Assembly: GCA_963969495.1 (NCBI GenBank)
Contig: OZ018335.1
Span: 90,922,088-90,986,087 of the forward strand
Reading direction: 5' to 3'
DNA length: 64,000 nucleotides
From: Ceratothoa steindachneri
Taxonomy: Eukaryota > Arthropoda > Malacostraca > Isopoda > Cymothoidae
The stretch's first letter is position 1. Each line of letters opens with the position of its first letter. The notes under the pieces were generated by a model. That model did not search any database. It was not told where the DNA came from and was given only the letters and a program-made list of their open reading frames with translations. This document shows, one piece after another, positions 9,852 to 19,284 of the stretch. The position numbers and the translations under genes were made by a program.

Positions 9852-12800
9852 GGAGTGGACGGTCAAGCTCAATTGAGTGACCTTCGCTCGTCTCCTAGCC
9901 GTAGCCGACGAGGGGGAAGATAAGTAGGGAGGAACGGGGTTCCCAATCTAGTGCGTGGAATAATTTCTCTACAGAAACAAAGGCAATTGGCTGTTAGTAT
10001 AATAAAGAAGGCTTCGAGACTCTGGGGCTATGGGAAGGAGAGCACCAAAATAATCTTTAATAATTACAATAGATATACGATATATACAAATGGAAAAGAT
10101 TGCAAACGGATACTCAATGTCTACAGGGATCAGACTAAAGAATTACCGGAGCGAATATATAGGCTCAAACGTGAGTTTGCAAGCGGCGGCTGAGTCAATA
10201 TACGAACATACACTTTACTGTTGACTGGTCAAGAAACCACAATGGAGTCGGAGGAGCCTACCTTGGGGGTTGAGGCTTTATAAGACGCCCCAGGGAATAG
10301 GTGATTGAAAGAGTAGATCGTAATCGATGGAGTGAATTCGAGGGAGTACTTGCGCCAGACGTGGTTAAAACCGAATCTAAGGATAGCCAATTGATTGGGG
10401 CTAAATTCTTCGGTTAGAATTCTTGTCTTCGAGCTCGAGAAGGGGGAACGCAGCTGAATCAAGAAAACGACGTGTCTCGTGCAGAAAGGCGGGCCTATAC
10501 TGATTTTTCCTGGCTGTATCTATCATTATATATGGGCCAGCCGGAAGCGAAAATGCCTCAGGCCAAGGAGGGACCTCTCCCTATCCACACACTGCACCGG
10601 AGGATAGGGATAAACTCCAGCGGGGTTTCTTGATATCGCCCGGAGAGGCGGGCAGCGTCTTCTTGCGCCCGTGCGCTTGGAATTCTTTCTCCTGCCTCAT
10701 CAGTTCCCACGGCTCTGCTCTGCATTGCTCTACCTCGTGCTCAACCTTTTTGCGGTATTAGCCTCTATTCCCGACAATCTTGATAAAGCGAGTTCTTTTT
10801 TTGCGAATGGGTGGAAGAACACTGCGTGAGTGGCAACACTTTGAACTGATTATGTAATAAATCTTCGGTAATTTTCTTGATTTTTTCCATCGGTTTTGAC
10901 TTACGGGACCCCAGCTATGTTAATTGATGAGTAATGTGCGCATATCTTGTTTGGACTCCATTTTCATGGAGTCCATGTTTGCATACTATTAAAATTATTT
11001 AATTATTTTACGAAATCAAAATGTGTCTATTTTGGGCTAACTTCCGATCAAGGGGAGTCTTTGCGGCTAAGTCTTCTACACATTTTCGCTTCTTCCTTCT
11101 TCACTATTTTCTTCTCTTCCCTCCAAACTCATTGAGGTAGATGCTCTCGTAGGTTTTCGCTTTAAATAAGAGAATCCCATCAATATTGCGTTTGTCCTTC
11201 TAATGATTAGCGTTCTTGACCCATTTTAGTTCCTGCAAGAAATATAAAAGGGAGTGGTCTTGTTTAAGGAGGGCTGAACGCATTCCTACACCTCCGCCTT
11301 CTATAGAACCTCTACCTTCCTCATCCCCCAATTCCTCTGAACCCAATGAAGGATTCGTTGCAAAATGGATGGGCAAGAATTCTCTTATTGGGAGTCTCCC
11401 AATAAGGCTATGTCGTGGTATAGGAAGCACCCCACACCTTGACACCAAATATTTATGTCGTTCGTATAGGGAGGACCGAGTGCTGGAAGGAGTTGGTACT
11501 TACGGGTTGTTTAAGTACTACTCCTTAAGTAACGTTATACCTCTCTAAGAGTGCTATATATGTTTTTTTTTATTATTATCTAGGGTCTTGACTTCTTTAA
11601 ACTTTGAGGGTTTCTTTGTGCCATACGTAGCGATTCGAGGATAGAATAAAATTTTTCTTTAAAACAAACTAAAACTTTAATTAAAACACAAAAACAAAAT
11701 GAAAATGAACCACAGAAATATTACTAACTAAATACACAGTAAGGACTTCAATAATTTCTAAGTAAGGCTTTCTAACTTGACCTACTTGGCATTATAGTAA
11801 TGGTTGACCCACCACTCACTTCAATTTAAAAACAAATGCAAACGGCCTTTACCGGCTGCAAATACCTTTGTGGATACCCCTTGGAACGGGTTTAAGTCTG
11901 ACCTTGAACTCAATGAGCTACTTTAACTCGGGAATGTTATTATCTCGAAGACGCGTGCCGACCGCCAGATGGAGGTTGCGGACGAATAACTTGAAGGCCG
12001 CAAAGGACTTTGGCGAGTGGGGCAGCTAGGGAGCCACACGCCTTCGGCAGGAAGGGATATCACCACGGGATAGTGAAAGAATGTTCCTTTCTCCTCTTCG
12101 GATTACTCTGGGGAGTAATTCGCACTGTCTAGCGATGCGCTAAGGCTTGATTACTTTGACACCAGGGGAGTGCTGGAGGGAGTTGACTCGGGGGGGGGGC
12201 TTCTTTAAGGGCGAGGACTATCCCTGTGCTTTGTACTACACCAGGATAGGGGAAGGGGTTCTCTGACGAGAATAAGTTAAACTTGGTTTTTAAACCAAGT
12301 TAACTTAGAGTTCGGTGCGACCACCGCTTACCGGGCTCGAAGAGGAGCTTTTTCTTCTTCGTTTCAGCATTCGTCCAGGGCGAGGACTATCTCGGTACTT
12401 TGTGCTACACCAGGATAGGGGGGGGGGGGCCTCTGACGAGAATAAGATGAACTTTGACAAGTTAACTTAAAGTTCGGTTTGGTAACCAGGAACTAGCTCG
12501 AGTATGAGCTGCTTCTCAATCCCTTCTATTGGTAGCCCGGGCATCTTGCAGGGAACTTCATCGCCTTGATGACTAACCGAATCTACCTCGTTTTTCCCAA
12601 GTGTTTGGTATTTATACCTCGTCACCCCATTGTGATAGGGGTAGAAGGGAGGGTGGCTTGTGGACGGGTCGCAGTAGGGTTCTTACTCCAACGGTTTTTC
12701 TCAGCAAGTCTTACCTCTGGTCCAGCTGGCCCTTCGAGCTTGAGAGAAACGCGTCTCCAATTTCGTACTTGAGGTGAAATTGAATACACACTCATAGGGG

Positions 12801-13501
12801 ATATCTTGCAGTTTAAACCGTTCTGCTTTTCATAGGGACGAGGGGCTAGGGGCTGTGGTTACGAGATTGACCCAAGGTGCCTGGCCTTGATGTTTTGCGG
12901 TCAACGTCCCGTGTCTAAACTGAGAGCCCTAGGAGGGAGAGGGTCGATTCCCCTACAGGCTACATACACTTATCTTTTGGTTATAAAATAAAAGTGTAAG
13001 GTAAAAAAAGGTTTGAAGTGTTCTTAAAACTTAGTGACTTTTCAACCTTCTAAGTACCTAGAAACAAACTAGATACCAACAACAGCCCCGACCATTTTCT
13101 GCTAAAGCTAAAAATATAATGGTCTATTTTGGTAGGCTTTAAATTATATATCTCTTCGTTAGCTAATTTCTCTTCCTCCGTTGTTTCTCATTATTTGTTT
13201 TGTGATTCACTTCAATGAATATTCTTGTTACACGTAACCTCCAAATCTCCTGACAAATAAAAATCTAACCGAGCTAATGAGGATTCCAGATATTTTTTAG
13301 TAATTTTAATTCACACCTTTTTCCCGATTTCTTCAAAAACTTTCTGCCTCAGATATCTTTGTTGTTTTTTTTTTACTTTTGGCAAGGTAAATGAAAGTAT
13401 ACTTTTGTTCTCCTCATGAGGAAGAATGAAATGTATTCTTTTTTCATCTATTTTTTTTTTACTCACAACATTAACAAACCTATTCCAGGAAAAAGATGTT
13501 T
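9849..13501. other. unassigned region, possibly non-coding parts of old LTR elements
   Basis: No protein family is recognised. Open frames at 9951-10193 (+) and 10229-10462 (-) are short and unlike anything I know. The stretch holds several GC-rich blocks with similar wording, such as GGAGTGCTGGAGGGAGTTG at about 12170 and a near match (GAGTGCTGGAAGGAGTTGG) at about 11480. It also holds a direct repeat at 12209/12378 (listed separately). This recalls LTR or untranslated parts of retroelements, but that is only an impression. Confidence 0.35.
12209..12490. repeat. direct repeat, ~115-bp copies offset by ~169 bp
   Basis: GGGCGAGGACTATC at 12209 recurs at 12378. Both are followed by a TTTGT(A/G)CTACACCAGGATAGGG stretch, a G-run, CTCTGACGAGAATAAG and a AAGTTAACTTA(G/A)AGTTCGGT end. 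The copies differ by several substitutions and by G-run length. Confidence 0.8.
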
Positions 13502-13701
13502 TGTGGTGATCGGATTATGTAATAGGTATGCTACTTACACCCAATTGCAGGATTCAATAAGCCCAACGATACCTCCACAAAATGGACGCGCGGTGGTCTT
13601 ATTAAATCCCAGCATACTCCACACATAAAATAATATGTGTAACATTGGAATAAGGAAATGAGAATGTATAGATTAATTTGCATTTATGAATTTGAATGTA
13701 A

Positions 13702-13702
<1 letters not shown>

Positions 13703-13770
<68 letters not shown>
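13703..13770. repeat. (TA)n microsatellite in the 5' LTR
   Basis: Pure TA repeat directly abutting the foldback. The matching site in the 3' LTR (about 18030) has no tract. Confidence 0.99.
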
Positions 13771-13774
<4 letters not shown>

Positions 13775-14182
13775 GAATTAAACCACATTCTTCGAAGACA
13801 ATTTAATTCAGAACAGTTTCGGTGTATCTCACACCCTTTTTCAACTGACACTGGGCAGAAAATATAAGAGAAATGCATATAAGCATAACACAAGATCCCC
13901 TCTTTTTTCCCCCAATCCCCTACTTGTGGCTAATCGGGGGGAAGGTAGGCTTAAACATATTGAAGGGCTGACATTTATCTATTTTGTATATATGTTTAGG
14001 CCTCCCCCGTCCCCCCAGATTAGCCACAAGTAGGGGATTGGGGGAAAAAAGAGGGGATCTTGTGTTATGCTTATATGCATTTCTCTTATATTTTCTGCCC
14101 AGTGTCAGTTGAAAAAGGGTGTGAGATACACCGAAACTGTTCTGAATTAAATTGTCTTCGGAGAATGTGGTTTAATTCCTCA
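13771..14182. mobile_element. foldback / long inverted repeat (MITE-like) inside the 5' LTR
   Basis: Arms 13771-13935 and 14018-14182 are reverse complements over about 165 bp with one mismatch seen (T versus C about 23 bp from the outer ends). The loop is about 80 bp and its G/C-runs can also partly pair. Outer ends read TGAGGAATTAAACC and GGTTTAATTCCTCA. The 3' LTR lacks it, so it arrived after the gypsy insertion or arose there. It encodes nothing. TA precedes the left end because of the tract, but the right end is followed by TC, so no clean target duplication is visible. Confidence 0.85.
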
Positions 14183-14210
14183 TCTTTTCTTGCGATATTG
14201 CATTAATTTT

Positions 14211-14214
<4 letters not shown>

Positions 14215-14278
<64 letters not shown>
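14215..14278. repeat. (TA)n microsatellite in the 5' LTR
   Basis: Pure TA repeat followed by a short (GA)n at 14279-14291; absent from the 3' LTR. Confidence 0.99.
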
Positions 14279-14280
<2 letters not shown>

Positions 14281-14784
14281 AGAGAGAGAGGGCAAGCGAC
14301 TGTTGGAAGTGCACGCGGGACACACAAAGGTACGAAGACGCGAAAGGTTAAAGTCACCTGTGTCAATAAGACAACGCATAAACAAACAATTCGCGTCTCA
14401 GAATAGATTTATCAAAATACGGAAATCTACGAAGCACCTGGTAAAATACACTTGTTTACCAAAAGGAATTGTAGCACAAAGCTGAGACAAGTGTACCCTG
14501 TTATAGATAAAACTTAGGACATGTAAGTAATTGGACATACACAGATGTCGATAGCTCCGCCTTAGGAGTGGAGAACAATGAACTCGACAACTGAAGCTCA
14601 TCCCACGGACGATTCTCAGGCACACCCTCTAGAAAATAGGCCTATATATAGTCGGAGTAGCTCAGTTAGAATGATTATTGTATTATTAAGATTATTAGAT
14701 TACTATCGTTAATAGGATTATCTCGTTCAAGTTCCCCCTTTTAAATTCACCAAGTCTTGTCGCTCCAGAATTTAATACTTCACG

Positions 14785-14788
<4 letters not shown>

Positions 14789-14881
<93 letters not shown>
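14789..14881. repeat. (TA)n microsatellite near the 5' LTR end
   Basis: About 93 bp of TA, where the 3' LTR has only a GAATATAAATCG sequence at about 18586-18598. This is an in-place expansion from a short AT seed. Confidence 0.97.
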
Positions 14882-14882
<1 letters not shown>

Positions 14883-15059
14883 TGCTAGTCACCCGCAAAG
14901 TAACTTCGTGACGTGCCAATTTCCCGGCTAAATTAGTGAAATTGGGTGAATTGCGCGAATCTAGTATAAATATTTCAACGGCTAATGGCGTCTTCGCCGA
15001 TCATTTAGGTTGTCATTTGTAGTCGCGGATACCACTTCACCGTTATTAGGTATTAACTT

Positions 15060-17450
15060 TTTAAGGCTCTGTACGAATCTGAGCCCGTTCAGTCCTCTCT
15101 GTCATCGCCGTACTCAGTGACGCATACGATCGAAACTGGTATCGCTCCACCGACATTCGCACGGCTGAGGCATCCTTCGATAGACAAACTACAGGTTGCC
15201 AAAGTTTCGAAACACTATTGAAGGAGGAGGGCATGCGCTCGTTAAAGTCACCATGGGCTTCGCCAATTCCCATGATGTCAAAGAAGTCGCCCGATTAGTA
15301 CAAGGTGGTCGGCGATTTCCGAGCGCTCAATACGATCACAAAGTCCGACAGGTATCTGCTCCCGCGAATTCAAATTGTTACAAACCACTTCCATGGTAAA
15401 AGGATCTTTTCAAGGTTAGACCTGGTTCGTTCCTACCAGCAAATCCCTATGAACCAGGCAGAAATAGAGAACACTGCAGTCACAAACCCATTTAGTTTAT
15501 GGGAGTACGTTAAGCTCCCATTCGGTCTCCGAACTGCAATCTCCACCTTCGAACGGCACATGGACAACCTGTTTCGAGGATTAGGGCTCGTTTTTTGTGT
15601 ATATAGACGACATCCTGATATATACAGACAATATGGACGACCACTTTTAAGCATTTGGGGCAAGTCTTTAAAATCCTGATCGAAAAGGTCTGAGAATATC
15701 CCTGGAGAAGTGCCATCTGGCGAAGGAGGAAATAGATTTTTTAGGGCATCACATTTCGGTGGAAGGAATTTGCCCACCAGCGAAGAAAATGGAGGAAAAT
15801 ATAGACATACCATTACCAAAGGACTACAAGGAGCTTTAAAGATATTTTGGCATTTTAGGATACTACCACAGAATGATTCCTAAATTTGCCGTGATTTCAG
15901 CCCTGTTGACCGAGCTTGTACGCCTGCAACCAAAGGCTCGGGAGTCCGTATGGAATGATGAGGCACGAGGAGCATTTGAAAATACCAAATCGGCCTTAAT
16001 CGGCTCCGTTAAACTCTGTCACCTGGTTCCCAATGATTCGCCATACCAGCTGTCGACGGATTGCTCCCAATATGCGGCATGTTCTTCCCTGCACCAAATG
16101 GTTGATGGATCTGCAAAACCCGTGGCATTCTTTTCGAGCAAGTTAAGCCACACGCAGCAAGATACTCCACCTACGACAGAGAGCTCATAGCGGCGTATCC
16201 TGCTGCCATGTACTTCAGGCACCTGATTAAAGGTCGCTACATTACCTTGTGCACTGATCACAAGCTTTTATTATTAGCTTTTGCATGCCCATTAAGTGCT
16301 AAAACAGACAGGCAACAACGCCATTTTAGAGTACGACAGTGATATCCCTTACGTGAGTGATCAGGACAACGTAGTCGCTGACTTCCTTTCAAGGAACGTC
16401 AATTCGGTCAAATTGACTCTCTTGACCTCCAAACTTTGGCGGTATCATAGGATAGTGACCAAGGAACAATCCTACCCTTCACACAATCGATATTTACTAC
16501 CATGCATCGACCGAGCGAAAGATGGATCGAAGCGCTACCGATCCCGGACATAAGTGCCGTAACGGTTTCGTTACCTTTCTTAGACGGGTCAACTTCAAGA
16601 TTTGGAGTCCAGCTTTACGTAGTGAGCCACAGAGGCACCCGATTCGAATCAGAACTATTCAAAGAACTGTCTGCCCTGGTTAGTTTTCATCGTCTCCTCA
16701 CCACGGCGTACCGTCCGTCCACGGACGTGATGTTGGAAAGGGCACATGGGACTTTGAAGTGCTCCATAATGGCCCGTAGACAAGGCTGGCTGGTGGCATT
16801 CTCAATTGTCCTTTTAGGCATTCGCTCTTTGCCTAATGACTCGGGATTTTCAAATTTTACGGCAGTAACTGGAACCACACTCTTGTGCCCCAGAACCTTT
16901 AGTTTCGTCCTCGTCGTCAAAGGCCAACTGCAAATTTATTAAAGACCTGGCATCAACCAAGGCACAAGTCGACTTTGCGCAGGCATCCATAGGGCACCTG
17001 CACTCGGTGCCCAAGCCTTTCGTGCTCCCCAATCTTTGCGAAGCAACTCATGTGTGGGTCCGAATAGACCGCGTGCGCAAACCACTAGAAGTGCCATATG
17101 CTGGCCATTTCCTGCTAATCGTTCGCGGCAACAAGGTATGCACTTTGAAATTCCCTGACGGAAAAAGGGACACTGTCTCAGTGGACAGATTAAAACTGGT
17201 GAGATTACCTCCCTCACATATAAGTAACTTGCTTGGCGATTATCAACGCCCATGTACTCAGGGAGAAAACAGGAAGAGGGCAAGGTGCACTTCCCCTCGT
17301 AGAGTGCATGGCACGGAAGATAAAGACGTCAAAAGAAGTCAACTGGACACCGCTACAGGAACCGGAGAGAGGAACGGGAAGACGGATGTTTTCATGCGCT
17401 CCGGGAAGCGAGTCACGTTTGCCAGGAATCGCTCGTTAATATATTTCTAA
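15060..17450 (+). pseudogene. gypsy pol remnant: RT, RNase H, integrase
   Basis: The ancestral polyprotein made element DNA and integrated it. The linker reads ALYESEPVQSS at 15069. RT starts near 15300 with GDFRALNTITKSDRY, then FSRLDLVRSYQQIPMN and LPFGLRTAISTFERHMDNL; the catalytic VYIDDILIY is intact at about 15598 but one frame away from the upstream part. FLGHHISVEGICPPAKK is at 15740. RNase H follows with YQLSTDCSQYAA at 16045 and TYDRELIAAY and TDHK at 16170-16260, then EYDSDIPYVSDQDNVVADFL at 16330. Integrase is missing its zinc finger and much of the core start, since it resumes at about 16500. In the second catalytic block the reading is VVSHRGTRFESELF (16620), where relatives have Asp in place of this His. 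The Glu of MLERAHGTLK (16733) remains. The C-terminal part runs to a stop at 17450. It has at least six frame breaks. Confidence 0.88.
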
Positions 17451-17839
17451 TCCTTGTGTAGGCAATATTGTCGCGACACATATAATGGAAAAGGAAGAGG
17501 CAGAAGTATACAAACGTCTCGCTGCCTCTATAGCTTTATACCTGCCTTATTATGTGTTTATTAAGTGTCGTAATTATAATTTATGTAGAAATCTAAAAAA
17601 TGATAGGAGAAAACTGTGAATAAATTGTATATAAATGTATTATATATTATTATTGTAGTATAAGGCAGAACATGGCATAAATAGGCCCGTTTTAGTACAG
17701 GCATGCACTTATGTAAGTGTCGATGCCCTGTGCGTATGTTGGAATTGCTGTCAGATGTTAAATATTTCATATGCATCTACCTATGTAATGTTATACATAC
17801 ACTATTTTCTCACTAACTCCATTACTGGCAGGAGAGTCC
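17451..17839 (+). other. gypsy 3' untranslated region with polypurine tract
   Basis: Non-coding AT-rich DNA between the pol stop and the 3' LTR. It ends in a purine run, GGCAGGAGAG, directly before TGTAGTGATCGG. Confidence 0.6.
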
Positions 17840-18649
17840 TGTAGTGATCGGATTATGTAATAGGTAGAATACTTGCACCAAGTCGCAGGATTCAATAGGC
17901 TGAGAGAAAATCTCCACAAAATGGACGCACGGTGGTCTAATTAAATCCCAGGATATTCAACACATACAAAATAATATGTCTAAAATTAGAATAAGGAAAT
18001 TAAAATGTATAGATTAATTTGCATTCATGAATTTGAATACAAAAATAAGGAATGTAAATATATTTGTTAATGTGTATACACATATCTAGAAGGCAAGCAA
18101 CCGTTGGAAGTGCGCACGAGACACAAGAATGTACGAACGCGCGAAAAGTCAGAGACACCTATGTCAATAAGACAACGCATAAACAAACAATTTGCGTCTC
18201 AGAATAGATTTATCAAAAGACAGAAGTATACGAATCACCTGGGTAAATACACCCGTTGACCAAAAGGAATTGTAGCACAAAGCTGAGACAAGTGTACCCT
18301 GTTATAGATAAAACTTGGGATATGTAAGAAATTCAACATACACAGCTGTCGGAGCTCCGCCTCACGGGTGGAGAACAATGAACTCGACAATTGAAGCTCA
18401 TCCCACGGACGATTCTAGGCCAACCTCTCTAAGAAATAATCATATATATAGTCGGAGCAGCTCAGTTAGAATGATTATTGTATTATTAAGATTATTAGAT
18501 TACTATCGCTAAGAAGATTATCTCGTTCACGTTCCCCTTTTTAAATTCAACAAGTCTTGTCGCTCCAGAATTTAATACTTCGCGTGAATATAAATCGACT
18601 GCTAGTCGCCCGCAAAGTAACTTCTTGACGTGCCACTTGCCCTGCTAAT
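17840..18649 (+). repeat. 3' LTR of the gypsy element
   Basis: About 810 bp, starting TGTAGTGATCGGATTATG and ending near GACGTGCCACTTGCCCTGCTAA. It matches the 5' LTR over its whole length with scattered substitutions and lacks the (TA)n tracts and foldback, so it shows the ancestral LTR layout. Confidence 0.9.
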
Positions 18650-19067
18650 ATGTCTATATTAAAAAAAAATATATTTTTGCAACGTCCTTCTTGACCCCGA
18701 TTTGCCCTGAAACCTTCGGTAAGCACAGCCAAAATAAGAACACAGTGAAGAAATCCTCTTCGGCATCAGATACTTAATTCACCTTCATATAAGTTGGGTA
18801 CCCCCCAGGGGCGGATCCAAGGGGGAGCATGAGACCCTGGCCCCCCATGACCAGGGGGAAATTCCACACAGTGTGCCTGGCTTGCATCGCTTTTCGAGTC
18901 GGCTCTTCGTGTCTTGAGTCATGGCGGACACAGGGCGCTTTCGCTTGACTCCCTGACCAGTCGGATCGCGCATCCTGACTCACACGTCTGGCCCTTCCGC
19001 TCTTTGTCAGCTGGCCTGAGCTGAACAAGTGCTCGCTAGCATCTTTCACTTTTGGAACTAATTCAAG

Positions 19068-19071
<4 letters not shown>

Positions 19072-19121
<50 letters not shown>
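19072..19121. repeat. (CT)n microsatellite, 50 bp
   Basis: Pure CT repeat in the 5' untranslated part of the hAT element. Confidence 0.99.
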
Positions 19122-19122
<1 letters not shown>

Positions 19123-19284
19123 TGCAACTACATCAGCATCATCTCCGCGCCATCCTCTTTCTGAAACACAGCAGTGCAAAGTAAGTGATTTTTTTATTAT
19201 ATATTGTTACGGACATGGAGTGATGTGAGCAGCTGGGCTTTCCATCTGATGCATTAGTTTATTATCATTCACAAGGCGTGTACC

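Larger units (their letters stand above)
13502..14932 (+). repeat. 5' LTR of the gypsy element, expanded by (TA)n tracts and a foldback
   Basis: Starts TGTGGTGATCGGATTATG and ends near GTGACGTGCCA...CGGCTAA. It aligns end to end with the 3' LTR but is about 620 bp longer. The extra length is (TA)n at 13703-13770, a foldback at 13771-14182, (TA)n at 14215-14278 and (TA)n at 14789-14881. The shared central block contains GTCGGAGTAGCTCAGTTAGA at about 14653, which resembles a pol III A-box. Confidence 0.9.
13502..18649 (+). mobile_element. Ty3/gypsy LTR retrotransposon, internally deleted, both LTRs present
   Basis: About 5.1 kb bounded by two matching LTRs (13502-14932 and 17840-18649) around a decayed pol (15060-17450). 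A purine-rich tract, GGCAGGAGAG, precedes the 3' LTR and is the likely polypurine primer. Only about 130 bp separate the 5' LTR from the linker just upstream of RT, so gag, protease and any clear primer-binding site have been lost. The RT-RNase H-integrase order is that of Ty3/gypsy, not copia. The RT wording (GDFRALNTITKSDRY, FSRLDLVRSY) is close to the CsRn1-like clade, which is an inference. LTR divergence and many frame breaks mark an old copy. Confidence 0.9.

Noticed and set aside
9951..10462. Open frames on plus (9951-10193) and minus (10229-10462) as gag or host genes
   Set aside because: No zinc knuckle or other motif; likely chance frames in retroelement-like non-coding DNA.
13658..13893. 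Open frames on both strands reading repeated Tyr-Ile
   Set aside because: They are translations of a (TA)n tract. The same holds at 14172-14385, 14695-14919, 33949-34746, 40625-41194, 42413-42753, 47326-47613 and 55745-56053.
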